Part shown: positions 36,676-47,050 of the stretch, piece after piece
Position numbering within the stretch: position 1 is the stretch's first letter
Layout: every line of letters starts with the position of its first letter
From: CAWDMC01 sp963803295
GTDB taxonomy: Bacteria > Acidobacteriota > Terriglobia > UBA7540
Reading direction: 5' to 3'
NCBI GenBank assembly: GCA_963803295.1
Contig: CAWDMC010000021.1
Coordinates: forward strand, 4,626 to 68,625
DNA length: 64,000 nt
The notes under the pieces: model-generated
Database searches by the model: none
Seen by the model: the letters and a program-made list of their open reading frames with translations, nothing else
What the model was told of the DNA's origin: nothing
Position numbers and translations under genes: made by a program

Positions 36676-38865
36676 TCCACCCGAGGTCTCCAGGCCACCC
36701 CAAGTCCAAATCTGAAAGGGATCGCCTTTCTGCTGCCATAACAGGTGAGTGCTTCCATCAAGATTTACCCGGAGGAGCGCCGCTCCTTGTTGCGTCTTGG
36801 TTCCACAATAGAAGCCCTTCCCGTCTGGCGCCCAGGTATACGCGCCGAAGCCAGGCCAGTCCTTAACGGTGATATCACGTTCAAGCCGCCCATCCGGGGT
36901 GAGCAGTTGGAAGTGTCCCTCGGGTTCGGGGATTTTCTGGAAGGCGAGATGCGAGCCATCCGGGGATGGTTTGACGTTGTAATACGCTAAAGGGTCGGCG
37001 GGAATGCTCAGCAGGACCCGTCCCCTTCCTTTTATGGGATCAAATGCCGTCACGACAAATGATTTACGGTCGGGACTGCGTTCATCGAGCGTGCAGAGGG
37101 TCGCCGGCGCCGTAGCGCACCACAAGCCGGCAGTGTTGTGGACTTGCGCTACCGGCTGCGACGGGCCTCCCCCGAGCGGAGCACGCATGAGAGGGATCAG
37201 GGTGGAAGAGCCAATCAACTTCGGCACAAGCGTATAAAGAATCCAGGAATTATCGGGACTGAGGCGCACGAAGTCCACGTCTTGCGGACTCGTGGTCAGG
37301 GCCTGACCGTTGTTTTGATCCAGAGGCTGCCGGTAAACCTCAAACTGGCCATTGCGGTCTGAAGTGACGATGACGGACTTGCTATCCGGCGTCCACGCCC
37401 AAGGGTAGTTCACGGCTTCCGAAAACATCAGTCTTCGCGGCGGCTGCATACGCGTTCCACCCGCCTCCAACTGCCCCACAAAGGTTTGGGTCTGAAACGA
37501 TCCCCGCAGGAAGGCGAGCCGCTTTCCATCAGCGGGCGAACTGAGTGCGTCGACGAGAAAACCTGCCCAACGGGTGATCTGCTTCGGTTTTCCCAAAGCT
37601 TCACCCGTTCGGGGATCCACTACAACTTCCCAAAGGTTGCTGCCGGTATTGCTGCCCAGAGTAGTGCTCACAGCAGTCGGATCGAGTCGCAGGTAGATGA
37701 AGCGGCCAGTGTGCAGCCACAGGAAAGCCTGTAGCTGCGGGTCCGATAGGATTACCGTCGATTCGCCGCCACCCGTGCCAATGCTTCTGAAGCTGGGCTC
37801 CCATCGATCAGGCATAAGGCGATCCTGACGGAAGGCAATTCTCCCTCCATCGGGCGACCACTGAATATTTCCAGGCAGATACTCATTCGCTGCGCCTGCA
37901 ACGACCTTGCGAGCGGTCGTTTCCCCTATCCCCATCATCCAGATCTCGCGGTCGTAAAACGGCGCACCGGCGGTAAAGGCAATGCTCAAACCGTTGGGTG
38001 AGACCGATTGTGCCAGCGCGTCGTCGCGCAATTGGCGCGGGTTCTCTCCTATCACTGAGACGATCCAGATGCTCGAACGGCCGTTGGGCTGAATCACATT
38101 GGTGAGTAACTGCGTGCTATCGGGAAACCAGGAAGCCATCTTCCAGATTGCATTGGGAGAAGTGCCTGGAGGCCACCGCAGCGTCCGCAGTTCGGCCGTT
38201 TGGAGCAGCTTGAGATGAATGCCCTCAGGGTCGGAATAGGCCACGTACTTCCCGTCGGGCGAGATGGCTCCGCTCGAAACTGGAATCTCAGTGGAATTCC
38301 AGGTGAGGCGGTGCTGCTCGAGTCCTTCCAGGGAGACTGGCTGGCGCTTGACAAGCCATAGGACAAACCCAGCAATCAACAGTAACGCGAAGACAGCCGC
38401 AACCATCAGCGGCCACCGCAGCAGGAGTAGTACCATCTTGGGGCGCCCATGCGGGACAGGCTCGACATCGATCGGTAAAAGGGTGGGCATAGTACCCATC
38501 TCTGCTTCGCCCGCGGGGACCGGACCCGCCCCAACTTCCACGGGCGCCATAAAACGATACCCGCGGCCGCCGAGGGTCTCGACAAAGCGCGGATTTCGAG
38601 CCGAGTCGCCCAATGCCTGACGGAGTTTCCCAATGGCCGTCCCCAGGCTGTGGTCGAAGTCAACAACCGTATCGACAGGCCAGAGTCGCTTCTGAATCTC
38701 CTCGCGCGTCACTAGCTCGCCTGGATGTTCCAAGAGAAGAGCCAAAATCTGGAATGGCTTCTCCTGAATCTTCACCCTCAAGCCGTCCTTGCGCAACTCG
38801 CCGGCGCGAAGGTCGACCTCAAAGAGGCCAGAACGGATCGTTCGACGCTCTGCGATCAGGCTAAT
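36658..38865 (-). pseudogene. Winged-helix and TolB-like propeller regulator, 3' end cut by the transposon
   Basis: An OmpR/PhoB-type winged helix (KIQEKPFQILALLLEHPGEL, DTVVDFDHSLGTAIGKLRQA, FVETLGGRGYRFMAP) is followed by a transmembrane helix (LLLLRWPLMVAAVFALLLIA region) and a TolB/WD40-like beta propeller with repeated SPDG and PDGKYVAYS motifs. This architecture is common in Acidobacteria and probably senses an extracytoplasmic signal. The domain continues upstream of the TTG at 38796 with no ATG/GTG; an ATT at 38865 follows an AGGAGG site. The final residues (CQFHN and stop) come from the transposon tip, so the natural end is lost; the core may still work. Confidence 0.8.
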
Positions 38866-39096
38866 CGGGGCCCTCCTGAAAGGGGTAAAGTGTAGCGCCC
38901 GGTCCGAGCAAGGTCAACCCGGCCTTTGGGCCGCCGTCTTGAGCGGTGAATGCTTGCGCTATCTCCCTTCGTTGCTTCGAGTTTCGGGATGAACGAGAGA
39001 TGAAGCAGAAATGAATCCCCGTGCATTGACAGAATCTGGCTCCCGGCTAGAGTACCAGCCGTAACAAACACTAAACAGGTAATGGGAGGAGACTTA

Positions 39097-39792
39097 ATGT
39101 ACATGCAAGGAAATAGCTTGGTCCGACAACAAGGAAGGTTGATGGAGATAAATGCCAAGTTTACGTCCACTTTCGTCAGCGAAGCCTTCGGCAGGTTGGG
39201 CGTGCTCTGGAGCGCCAGCCGTGCAGCAATCATCCCGGTCCTCGTGATTGCCGCGCTCTGGACGGTGTCAGCATCTATCGCCAAGGCCAGTTGTAGCATT
39301 TCTGATACGCCAAGGTTTGGCGCAGCTACGCTCGGGTCGGAGCTGTTAGGAGCGCAACAAACAGCGGACCTGAACCAATCGTCCGAACCGGCTAGTCGAC
39401 ACGGTCAGCGCCTCTCGATTGTGGGACTGTGGGACGTCACGTTCTACTCCGACGGGCAGGCGTTCGACGAGGGATTCGACCAGTGGCACAGTGACGGCTT
39501 GGAGCTTCTCAACGACAACGGGCCTCCGGAGCCTCCAAACGGAAGTGGTTCTATTTGCGTGGGAGTCTATAAGAAGACAGGTCCAGCGACCTACAAGCTT
39601 AGGCACCCATTTTGGACCTTCGACGGTAATGGGGATTTGACCGGGTCCGCCGTTCTCCTGGAATGGATTGCCTTGGATAAAAGCGGGAACAGCTACAGGG
39701 GTTCCTTGACGATGTTGTTTTACGACCTTGGCGGGAACCTCATCGGCAGGAGGGACGGTACCCTAAAGGCGTCGCGCATTACGCCCGATTGA
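39097..39792 (+). CDS. Secreted or membrane-anchored hypothetical protein
   Basis: This 231-aa protein has a long N-terminal region ending in a hydrophobic helix (AAIIPVLVIAALWTVSASIA) and a C-terminal soluble domain with IVGLWDVTFYSDGQAFDEGF, FDQWHSDGLELL and a later AVLLEWIALDKSGNSYRGSL. The pattern 'GLWDVTF..DG' with 'QWHSDG' resembles lipocalin-like proteins that are frequent in Acidobacteria. Start chosen at 39097 because GGAGGAG lies just ahead of it. It is divergent from the TolB-like gene. Function unknown. Confidence 0.6.
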   Translation: MYMQGNSLVRQQGRLMEINAKFTSTFVSEAFGRLGVLWSASRAAIIPVLVIAALWTVSASIAKASCSISDTPRFGAATLGSELLGAQQTADLNQSSEPASRHGQRLSIVGLWDVTFYSDGQAFDEGFDQWHSDGLELLNDNGPPEPPNGSGSICVGVYKKTGPATYKLRHPFWTFDGNGDLTGSAVLLEWIALDKSGNSYRGSLTMLFYDLGGNLIGRRDGTLKASRITPD

Positions 39793-40029
39793 GCACAGAT
39801 CAGATCGGCTCCCGGTGCTGATTCAGCCCCAGACAGGCGTGCTAATTTATCGGGACGACTCGGCGGCGTTCGCCACGCACCATGAAGGCCAGTTTGGCAA
39901 CTTCTTTTGGCCCATTTCCGGTGGTTTATTCTGGCCCACCTTGAGATGTTGTTGTTTGAGTGAGGCTGTGTGTGGACTGCCGCACCCGGTATAATCGCCG
40001 CCGTCGTAGCTGTGGGAATGTGGGAATCC
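39793..40029. other. Intergenic stretch and 5' exon of the intron
   Basis: There is no gene. Around 39850-39960 a plus-strand segment resembles IS-end sequence (GGCCAGTTTGGCAACTTC, then GGTTTATTCTGGCCCACC), but I cannot assign the family. The intron begins at 40030 after TGTGGGAATGTGGGAATCC. Confidence 0.4.
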
Positions 40030-40680
40030 GTGCGCCGGGATAAACCGGCAGGAAGCAGGGGTTGTAAAAGCCCCACGAGAAAGGAGTAGCGATCCGCTCG
40101 GCCCTGAGTTTTGCGCAGGGCACTGCGAAGTGCCTCGGCGAAGCGTAAACAAGGGAAGAGGTGGGCTGGGTATTGAGCTCCGAAAAACAGCAATCACGAC
40201 GCCGACGCCGTGGATTTAGGCGGAAGGCAACATGAGCAGGAGCGCTAGCGCGAGCTTCTGAGTAGTCCTGCGTAGTCGCAGACCCCAGACACGCCTCGAT
40301 ACTTTCTGCATTAGAACCGGGAGACCTCGGAGACGCCTGGGGAAAGCACCTCCCAGGCCGGTGGGAAAAGGCTATGGCCGTACCGCTCACCTACACCTCT
40401 TCGAGGAGTCGGACAGCGGCATAGTACCGATGAATCATTCGAACAAGAACGGGAAACTGTTGGCGGAGAATGAGAATGAGAAGGGAAGGCCGCTGATCAA
40501 GGAGAACACTCTTCAGCCTAACACGTGCCCGAACGGTGGCTTCCTCCACCGCGCGTCGTCCATGCTTGGCCGCGGCAGCGCTTTGCCGCCACTCATCCGA
40601 GATAGGAGCCGTATGCGCTAACGAGCGCTCGTACGGATCTGTGCGGGGGGTGCTGGGCAACTGGCATCCCTACCGCGACC
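40030..40680 (+). mobile_element. ORF-deleted group II intron
   Basis: The 5' end reads GTGCGCCGGGATAAACCGGC, typical of bacterial group II introns. Domain V is recognisable at about 40608-40650 (GAGCCGTATGCG, loop, CGCTCGTACGGATCTGTGCG), followed by domain VI ending in CCCTACCGCGAC near 40679. In between, a frame from 40361 encodes ESDSGIVPMNHSNKNGKLLA and ENTLQPNTCP, which is the start of an intron reverse transcriptase; the rest (more than 350 codons) is missing. The intron is thus non-autonomous but keeps its ribozyme ends. About 650 nt long. Confidence 0.8.
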
Positions 40681-40686
40681 GCTGCT

Positions 40687-42440
40687 GTCGCGCTGCACTG
40701 GAAACGGTTCTTCCTCACTCTTGTTGCAAGCTGTCATTTGATCTCCAGGACTGGCAGCGGTAACACACGGGCGCGAAGTAGTTCCACGCCAGCCCGGCCG
40801 TACATCTGCCGTTTCAATGCCTTCAGGCGATTGATCTGCCCTTCCCACCGGCCCGTTGCTCCATTTCTCCGTCACGGCTGACTCTACCGCCGCGAGGTCC
40901 TGCTTGACCGTCCGGACAAAGCGCTCGATCGCGTGGATTCCGGTCCGCCGCGCTTCCTCCAACCATCCATGCAACGTTGTTACCTTGCCTCGGAGCAGGA
41001 TGGCGCGAAAGCCAAAAGTCAGCTTCCGCATTACCGCATAGCCCGGGCACTGTTCTTTCAGAGCATCGACGATCTCTGCTTGCCGGGCGGTCAAATCCGG
41101 CCGCGGTTTGTTCAGCAGCGCGGCGGCTACCTGTGGTGAAATCTGTCGCGCCGATGGCTCGCTCACTGCCTGGACCTGTGATATCGGCGGTGGGATGGGA
41201 CTCGCTGCTTCCAATTCGGGCTTCGGCTGGCGCCACGGCGAGAGCAACTGGGCAAGCCGCGTGTAGCAGCCGATGTAGCCCCGTTGCTGGATTTCCGCCA
41301 AGAGCTCCCGGCCATGGTGGCAGCCCTGCTCCCATCGTTCCCGCAAATATTCCCGGAACGACTCCACCATCCCGGGACGAGGATCCATGCGGCTTCGCTC
41401 CGGGAACTCCGCCAGCCGGACCCATTTATCAATCCGCCTTCGATTGATCCCCAAGTGCCCGGCGATCTCGCTCACTTTCATCCCCGCCGCCTTCATTTGC
41501 CGGATCGTTTCAAATAGTTTGAGCTTCTCCTGGCGCCACTGCTCGACCCCTTCTTGGCGGTGCTCGACGACTTGGGAGCAAACCCGGATTTGCTTCGTGT
41601 TCTTCTCTCCCTGCGGCTTCGCCGCCGGCACTGTCTGGCTAGGCAAGGAAACTCTCAGGTCCCGCCGATGAAGGGCAAGTTCTCTTTCCACCGCTTGCCG
41701 CAGATTCCGAACCAAGTGAAAACGATCGGCGACCTGCATGGCGTCGGGAACTGCCCGGCGGGCCCCTTCGGCATAACGGCCGTGTCGGTCCCGGCTGATG
41801 GTCGTGACCCCCGGGTGCGCTGTCAACCAGGCCGCCAGTGCGTCCGCCGAGCTCTCCGCCAACACATCGACCACATGGCCACGTTCTAAATCCACCAGAA
41901 TCGTTCCGAAGGTTTGCCCTCTGCTCCAGGCCCACTCATCCACGCCAATCACTCGCACCTCCGAGCTGACCGGTTCCCGCGGCAAGTGTCTGAGCCGGCG
42001 CAGGATCGTGTCATCACTGGTGGCCATGTTGAACCGGCTCATCAAGCGCTGCCCCGGCAGCCCACCCAGGGCATGACCGATCAACAGAGTGAGGTCGCGC
42101 GCTCGATTCGTCTCTCGGGCATACGCCTCGACAACTCCCACCAGAGACCGGGTGAAGAAGCGCACGGAACAGCAGCGGTTGCGGCAACGCCAACGGTTCA
42201 CGTGGAGCTTCAGAGCCACCTTGCCTCCGTGAGAGGGCAGATCTTTCAGAGTGCGCCAGTAGCGGCTGTGGCGGGAGTGCGAAACCTTCAGGCAAGCTGG
42301 GCATGGGGCATGGTCTGGGCCGCGTGCCTCCAGTACCCAGCCCGATTTGCCCCAGTTGATCGCCGACGGACAAGGCTTTAGGCGTCATCGCGTCAGCTTA
42401 CACCAAGAAGCGTCGCCTGCAACGAAAGTGAGGAAGAACC
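40687..42440 (-). mobile_element. ISL3-family insertion sequence
   Basis: GGTTCTTCCTCACTCTTGTT at 40706 and the complement of AACGAAAGTGAGGAAGAACC ending at 42440 form imperfect terminal inverted repeats. On the left the similarity to other copies continues out to GTCGCGCTGCAC (40687). No clear 8-bp duplication is seen. The element begins only about 7 bp after the 3' end of the group II intron. Confidence 0.8.
40734..42388 (-). pseudogene. ISL3-family transposase, frameshifted
   Basis: The frames together give a full transposase: an N-terminal zinc ribbon (CPACLKVSHSRHSRYWRTLK), the core with VIGVDEWAWSRGQTFGTILV and TTISRDRHGRYAEGARRAVP, an HTH (IAGHLGINRRRIDKWVRL) and the C-terminus INRLKALKRQMYGRAGVELL ending in LPLPVLEIK. 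A slip near 40850 splits the C-terminus from the rest. Another near 42370 separates the ATG from the zinc ribbon. The DDE residues seem present, so the copy was lost recently or is mis-sequenced. Confidence 0.85.
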
Positions 42441-42630
42441 GATTTAAGTACCAGGGCACTGTACTATAATCCAGAAAAATCGTTCAGAATCAGAAGCGGT
42501 TGTCCGGGATTAAACTACAGCGCGACACCAGCCGTTTTTCGTCGGTTATTTCGGAGTGCGGTTCTTGATTCCGCCAAAGCCGGTCGACCCATAATCGAGG
42601 TCAGCAATAAGCGGCGGAAAGGGAATACAC

Positions 42631-44283
42631 ATGAAAGCGTGGAAGGTTTTTCTTCTCACACTTGCTTTGGTCGCGCTCGTTGGCGTGGTTTGCGCAGGGC
42701 TGCTGATTCATCGCGGCTTTCGTGCCACCAACCAACCTTCTCGCATCGAGACCGTCGTGGCCCACGCGGCGCGAAATCTTTCCATTCCCAGTGCCGCACG
42801 TGGCGAGAAGAATCCTCTGGAAGCGACGCAACAGAGTTTACAGGGCGGCCGCGACGCTTTTATGGCTCGTTGCCAGACTTGCCACGGACACGACGGCAGC
42901 GGTCTTACGCCAGTGGGCCAATCGCTCTATCCGCGTGTGCCCGATCTCCGCTCGGCGCAAACGCAAAATCTCACGGACGGCGCGATTCACTACATCATCG
43001 ACAATGGTGTCGAGCTGACGGGAATGCCCGCGTGGGGTAATCCGCATCAAGCGCTTGGGGATGACAGTTGGAAGCTCGTTCTCCTTATCCGAAGCCTTGG
43101 CCCTCTGACGCCGCGGGAAACAGCGCAGCAGGCGCAGGCTTCCGCTTCGGCGCACTATGTCGGCTCCCAAGCCTGCGAGAAGTGCCACGCACAAATCTAT
43201 GAGCACTGGCAGACGACGCCGATGGCGAATATCGTCCGCGATCCACGTCAGCATCCCGACGCGATCATTCCCGATCTAGCCACCAACAACGTCTTCAACT
43301 TTTCCAAGGACCAGGTTGCGTTCGTTTACGGCAGTATTTGGAAACAGCGTTACTTCACGAAGGTGGGCGATGACTACTTTCCGTTGCCCGTCCAGTGGGA
43401 AGTCGTAAACAAGAAGTGGAGCAAGTATCAGGTGCCACCAACCGGAGGTGACTGGTGGGCTCCTTTTTACCCAGGCGACAATATGCACCGTCCGACCGGG
43501 CCGCTTTGCGATGGCTGCCACTCGGTTGGATACGACATTCACACCAAACAAGTGGCGGAGTGGAATGTTGGCTGCGAACGCTGCCACGGTCCGGGCAGTG
43601 AGCACGTGGCTCATCCCACCCGCGGGAACACCATCAACCCCGCGCACATGGATTACGTCGCAGCCAGCAACACTTGCATTCAGTGTCACTCCCAAGGGCA
43701 GCCGCTTTCGAATCCAATCGAGGGTAAGTATTACGATTGGCCCGTTGGCTATCACGTGGGCCTGAAGCTTGCGGATTATTGGAAACTGGAAGACCACACG
43801 CTTGGCGAACCAGCGAATTTCTTCTACTACACAGACGGCACCGCGCACAAGAATCGCATGCAGGGCAACGATTTCGTGCAAAGCGTCATGTATCGTCGCG
43901 GCGTCAACTGTTTCGACTGCCACGACGTTCACGGCACGTCGAATTACGCGCAACTGCGCAAGCCCGCTAACCAACTCTGCCTAGATTGCCACGGGCCTTC
44001 ATCGCCGAACGGTCCACGGACAGCGACTATCGAGGAACACACCCACCACAAGGAGGGCAGTGCGGGTAGTCAATGTGTCACCTGCCATATGCCGGCAATT
44101 GAAACGGAAGGCCCGGCAAATACGATGGTTCACGGCCATACTTTCCGATTCAGCACACCCGCGATGACGGACAAATACAAGATTCCCAATCCATGCACCT
44201 CGTGTCACACCGACAAGTCCATTGCTTGGGCAACAGAGGCATTGCGTCGTTGGCCTGAGCGCTCTCCGTGGCGGCTCGATTAG
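42631..44283 (+). CDS. Nine-heme cytochrome c
   Basis: This 550-aa exported protein starts with a membrane anchor or signal (VFLLTLALVALVGVVCAGLL). It has nine CxxCH heme sites: CQTCH, CEKCH, CDGCH, CERCH, CIQCH, CFDCH, CLDCH, CVTCH and CTSCH. The first lies in a class-I cytochrome c domain (residues about 70-160, with MPAWG as possible methionine ligand). The rest form a cytochrome c554/c3-like multiheme domain. It probably shuttles electrons in the periplasm; no terminal reductase is encoded nearby. The gene stands alone with its own upstream region. Confidence 0.88.
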   Translation: MKAWKVFLLTLALVALVGVVCAGLLIHRGFRATNQPSRIETVVAHAARNLSIPSAARGEKNPLEATQQSLQGGRDAFMARCQTCHGHDGSGLTPVGQSLYPRVPDLRSAQTQNLTDGAIHYIIDNGVELTGMPAWGNPHQALGDDSWKLVLLIRSLGPLTPRETAQQAQASASAHYVGSQACEKCHAQIYEHWQTTPMANIVRDPRQHPDAIIPDLATNNVFNFSKDQVAFVYGSIWKQRYFTKVGDDYFPLPVQWEVVNKKWSKYQVPPTGGDWWAPFYPGDNMHRPTGPLCDGCHSVGYDIHTKQVAEWNVGCERCHGPGSEHVAHPTRGNTINPAHMDYVAASNTCIQCHSQGQPLSNPIEGKYYDWPVGYHVGLKLADYWKLEDHTLGEPANFFYYTDGTAHKNRMQGNDFVQSVMYRRGVNCFDCHDVHGTSNYAQLRKPANQLCLDCHGPSSPNGPRTATIEEHTHHKEGSAGSQCVTCHMPAIETEGPANTMVHGHTFRFSTPAMTDKYKIPNPCTSCHTDKSIAWATEALRRWPERSPWRLD

Positions 44284-44893
44284 GATGCGCCTTGACCTCT
44301 CGTGAGCCTTCCAAGCGAGATGACAACGGCTATTGTTGTCGAGGTCAGCCACAACCGGCGCCTGATCTACGTCGCAGCTCCCCTGCACTTGATAGGGGTT
44401 GGTCTGACAGACTGGATGCTACGATGTTACGGGAGGGGCCTATCTGGCCACGGGACACGAAATGGGCAAAAGTATACGCTAAGGGCGGGAAAGGGGCTTG
44501 GAGCCTTTCCAGGAGGAGCGTGAATAGGGGCTGTGGCTCAGTTTGACTCCGCCAACCATGGCGGTTAAATTTGCACATAGGTACGTAAAGTCCCACAGAC
44601 TTTCCTATAAGTTATTACGAATGAAGGAAATAGTGCAGTTCGCCGGCCCCCAAATTTCCGGTCTGTTTTAGGGGTCAATTTTGGGAGTTGCGAAATTGCC
44701 TTAAGTGCTTTAGTCAGTGCGACTTGACGAAAATCCTGTGGGACTTTACGTTCTTTTGTTCCAATTTAACCAATGGTCACATTCGAAGTTGTCCCTCACC
44801 CTAAGGTGAGCTTGCGGCAAGCCTGCGTGACCTGAGCTCGCTGTAGCTGCTAAGGTCGGTCTTTCTCTCATGCGGAGTGAAGGAGAACCGACG
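44284..44893. other. Intergenic stretch with a MITE-like element
   Basis: About 600 bp without a convincing gene. The 16-bp arms at 44583 and 44736 described separately lie in the middle; the remainder is featureless. Confidence 0.4.
44583..44751. repeat. MITE-like inverted repeat, 169 bp
   Basis: ACGTAAAGTCCCACAG (44583-44598) and its exact complement CTGTGGGACTTTACGT (44736-44751) flank an AT-richer core without a gene. The outer TACGTAAA resembles the outer part of Tn3-type ends elsewhere in the window only loosely. Confidence 0.6.
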
Positions 44894-45347
44894 GTGGCCA
44901 GGTCGCCCGATATTCCAAACAACATACAGAAGGTTAGCCGGCGTTTCGAGCGGTGGCGGAGCAGGCACACCGGACGCTTGCCGATTCCGAGGCGGTTGTG
45001 GGCCGCAGCGGTGGAGCTGACCCGGGAGCATGGGTTTTTTCACACCGCCAAGGCTTTGCATTTGGAGTACGGCAAGTTGAAGCGCTTGCTGGAATCGGCA
45101 AGTCCAGTAGCCAAGTCTCGGGGGGCAAAGGTCCGGAGGGCAAGGCGGCGAGGTGCCCGGTCCCTCGCACGACCGCCGGCGTTTGTGGAACTGATGACGA
45201 CAGCGACGGCGGGCCTGTCAGAGTGCCTGATCGAGTTGGAAGGGCCGCGCGGCAAGGTGCGCATTCAGTGGAAAGGGACGACGGCGCCGACCTGGGTGGG
45301 CTGAGCCGGGCGTTTTGGGAATCCCAGTGATTCAGATCGTGCCTCAG
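44894..45347 (+). pseudogene. IS66-family remnant: accessory ORF and start of tnpB
   Basis: A GTG-initiated frame after AGGAG encodes a basic protein (NNIQKVSRRFERWRSRHTGR, IPRRLWAAAVELTREHGFFH, HLEYGKLKRLLE) as found in the first ORF of IS66-type elements. Its natural end (GLSRAFWESQ) is in another frame after about 45290. A following frame begins VIQIVPQ, the start of IS66 TnpB, and then diverges after seven codons. The rest of the IS is gone. Confidence 0.65.
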
Positions 45348-45487
45348 GGACGGTCAGATGATCTCCGCCAATCAAACTACTTCTGGATGCGCCATCAACA
45401 GAGCGGAATGTTCATTTCATGGGCGACGGATCATCGATGTCTGCTAGACTCGGTTACTCTTGAGGCTTGCGAGACGGAGATGCGAAT

Positions 45488-46363
45488 ATGCAGGACGCTC
45501 CCGAGATCATGGAACGCTTATCGCTTGGCGACGCCGAGATAGAGTACTGCGAGCATGGGCAGGGTGAGCCACTGGTGCTGGTTCACGCCGGGGTTTTTGC
45601 GGACTGGTTTGTGCCTTTGGCCGCGAGCCAGACGCTGAACGGCTTCCGGGTCATCCGTGTACGGCGAGCGGGCTATGGACTAAATGCTCCCAAACGTCCC
45701 CTCACGCTTCAGGACCATGCGAGCCATCTTTGGGCCCTATCTGAACTCTTGGACACTAAGGTGCTCCACCTGGTCGGCCATTCCTCTGGTGGCTTGATCG
45801 GTCTGCAGTTGGCAAGCGATCATCCAGATTTGGTGCGCAGCCTGATCCTACTGGAGCCCGCGCCCTGCGGTCCCCTGCAGGCGCCAGCCTTCGCCGAAAT
45901 CGGAGAGCGTTTCGTAGGGCCCGCTATGGGGGCGCTCGCGGCCGGCAACTTGGAGGGAGCGTTCGACACCTTCATGCGGGGCGTGTGCGGTGATAGGTAT
46001 CGCGAGGTGATCGAGCAAAGCATGGGGAAGCCGGCGTACGAGCAGGCAGTCCGCGAGTCCCGCTTCTTTTTCCGTGACGAGGTGCCTGCCGCCATGCAGT
46101 GGGGGTTCGGAGTAGCCGAGGCCGCTCGCATTCGGCAGCCCGTTCTGATCGTGGAAGGCGGGGAGGGCCGCAAGCACGGGCTATTGAGCAAGCAGGTGAC
46201 CGAGCTTGCCATGAAGCTCCTGCCCCACGCTGAGTTTGCCATGATCGAAGGTGTCAATCACTTAATGCCGCTGCAGGACCCTGACGCGGTGGGCCGGATC
46301 ATTGCAGGTTTTGCCCACCGGCATCCGGTCTTGAGCGCCGGCGCTGGGCACGCTGTGGCATAG
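45488..46363 (+). CDS. Alpha/beta hydrolase
   Basis: This 291-aa protein has the alpha/beta hydrolase plan: oxyanion region LVLVHAG, nucleophile elbow LVGHSSGGLIG (Ser about residue 100), and a late His in MIEGVNHLMPLQDP. A candidate acidic residue lies near PVLIVEGGEGRKH. A helical cap (residues about 130-210) separates the two halves. The substrate cannot be told; esterase or lactonase activity is typical. The gene follows the IS66 scrap and precedes a degraded gene, so no operon context helps. ATG at 45488 begins closest to the domain. Confidence 0.8.
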   Translation: MQDAPEIMERLSLGDAEIEYCEHGQGEPLVLVHAGVFADWFVPLAASQTLNGFRVIRVRRAGYGLNAPKRPLTLQDHASHLWALSELLDTKVLHLVGHSSGGLIGLQLASDHPDLVRSLILLEPAPCGPLQAPAFAEIGERFVGPAMGALAAGNLEGAFDTFMRGVCGDRYREVIEQSMGKPAYEQAVRESRFFFRDEVPAAMQWGFGVAEAARIRQPVLIVEGGEGRKHGLLSKQVTELAMKLLPHAEFAMIEGVNHLMPLQDPDAVGRIIAGFAHRHPVLSAGAGHAVA

Positions 46364-46419
46364 CGACGGTGCTTACGCAGGTTTGCCGAAGCACACGATT
46401 AAAACCTCTGCCCCTTTTC

Positions 46420-46755
46420 TCGCCAAAGCCCTCGTACCCAGGGAGCGGATTCAAACGGCGCTCATCACAGGACCAAGATCCGCGAAGCGTTTCCGGAACT
46501 CTGGAGTGCTGTACATCGGCGATATGTGGAGCACGTGCGAGAGGCTTATCGTGTAAAACGAGAAGCCTTTGCTCGCGAGGTTTACCGGGCCGTTCTGGAA
46601 CTGCATCGCCAAGGAGTTTATCGATTGTCCGGTTGGTACTCGCCAGTCTTCCGCAGCCTCAGTTCCGCTCTCGGGATATCATTGCCGAAACCGTGCGCCT
46701 CGCCCGCCACGAACTCTCGATCAAGCCCTGCGAAGCTTATCGTGGTCAGGTGTGA
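46420..46755 (+). pseudogene. Degraded gene, possible TniQ-type C-terminus
   Basis: Two frames contain RTKIREAFPELWSAVHRRYV, AFAREVYRAVLELHRQGVY and, after a slip near 46620, LPQPQFRSRDIIAETVRLAR with HELSIKP and no further domain. The 'AVLELHRQGVYPS' pattern occurs at the C-terminus of TniQ/TnsD-like proteins that choose Tn7-type target sites. The N-terminal zinc-finger part is not present. Identification is tentative. The sequence from 46756 to 47050 shows nothing else recognisable. Confidence 0.35.
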
Positions 46756-47050
46756 TCTTGCCCCGCTGTAAGCAGCCGCATCAATTCCACCTGAAACCCC
46801 GGTGGGCGTGGCGTGACCCTGAAGCGATATTGTTTGTGGGTTGGGGATTTCCCAACATTTATGCAGGGCCACCCCTTTAGGGTCCACAATGGGCGGTCCC
46901 AATCCAGCGTACTGCTAACACTGCACAGTTTCCGAGTTCGCCGCTTATACGGCCTGCCGGTCAATTACGGCTCAGGCATCAGCCGTGCAGGCCTCGGTCG
47001 TGCGTGGGCTGCATACCTTGGGTTAGGCCCGACAGCGCGCCCAGACTAGA

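Noticed and set aside
40030..40380. RNase P RNA or a riboswitch
   Set aside because: The GTGCGCC start, intron-type domain V and the reverse-transcriptase N-terminus explain the segment better as a group II intron.
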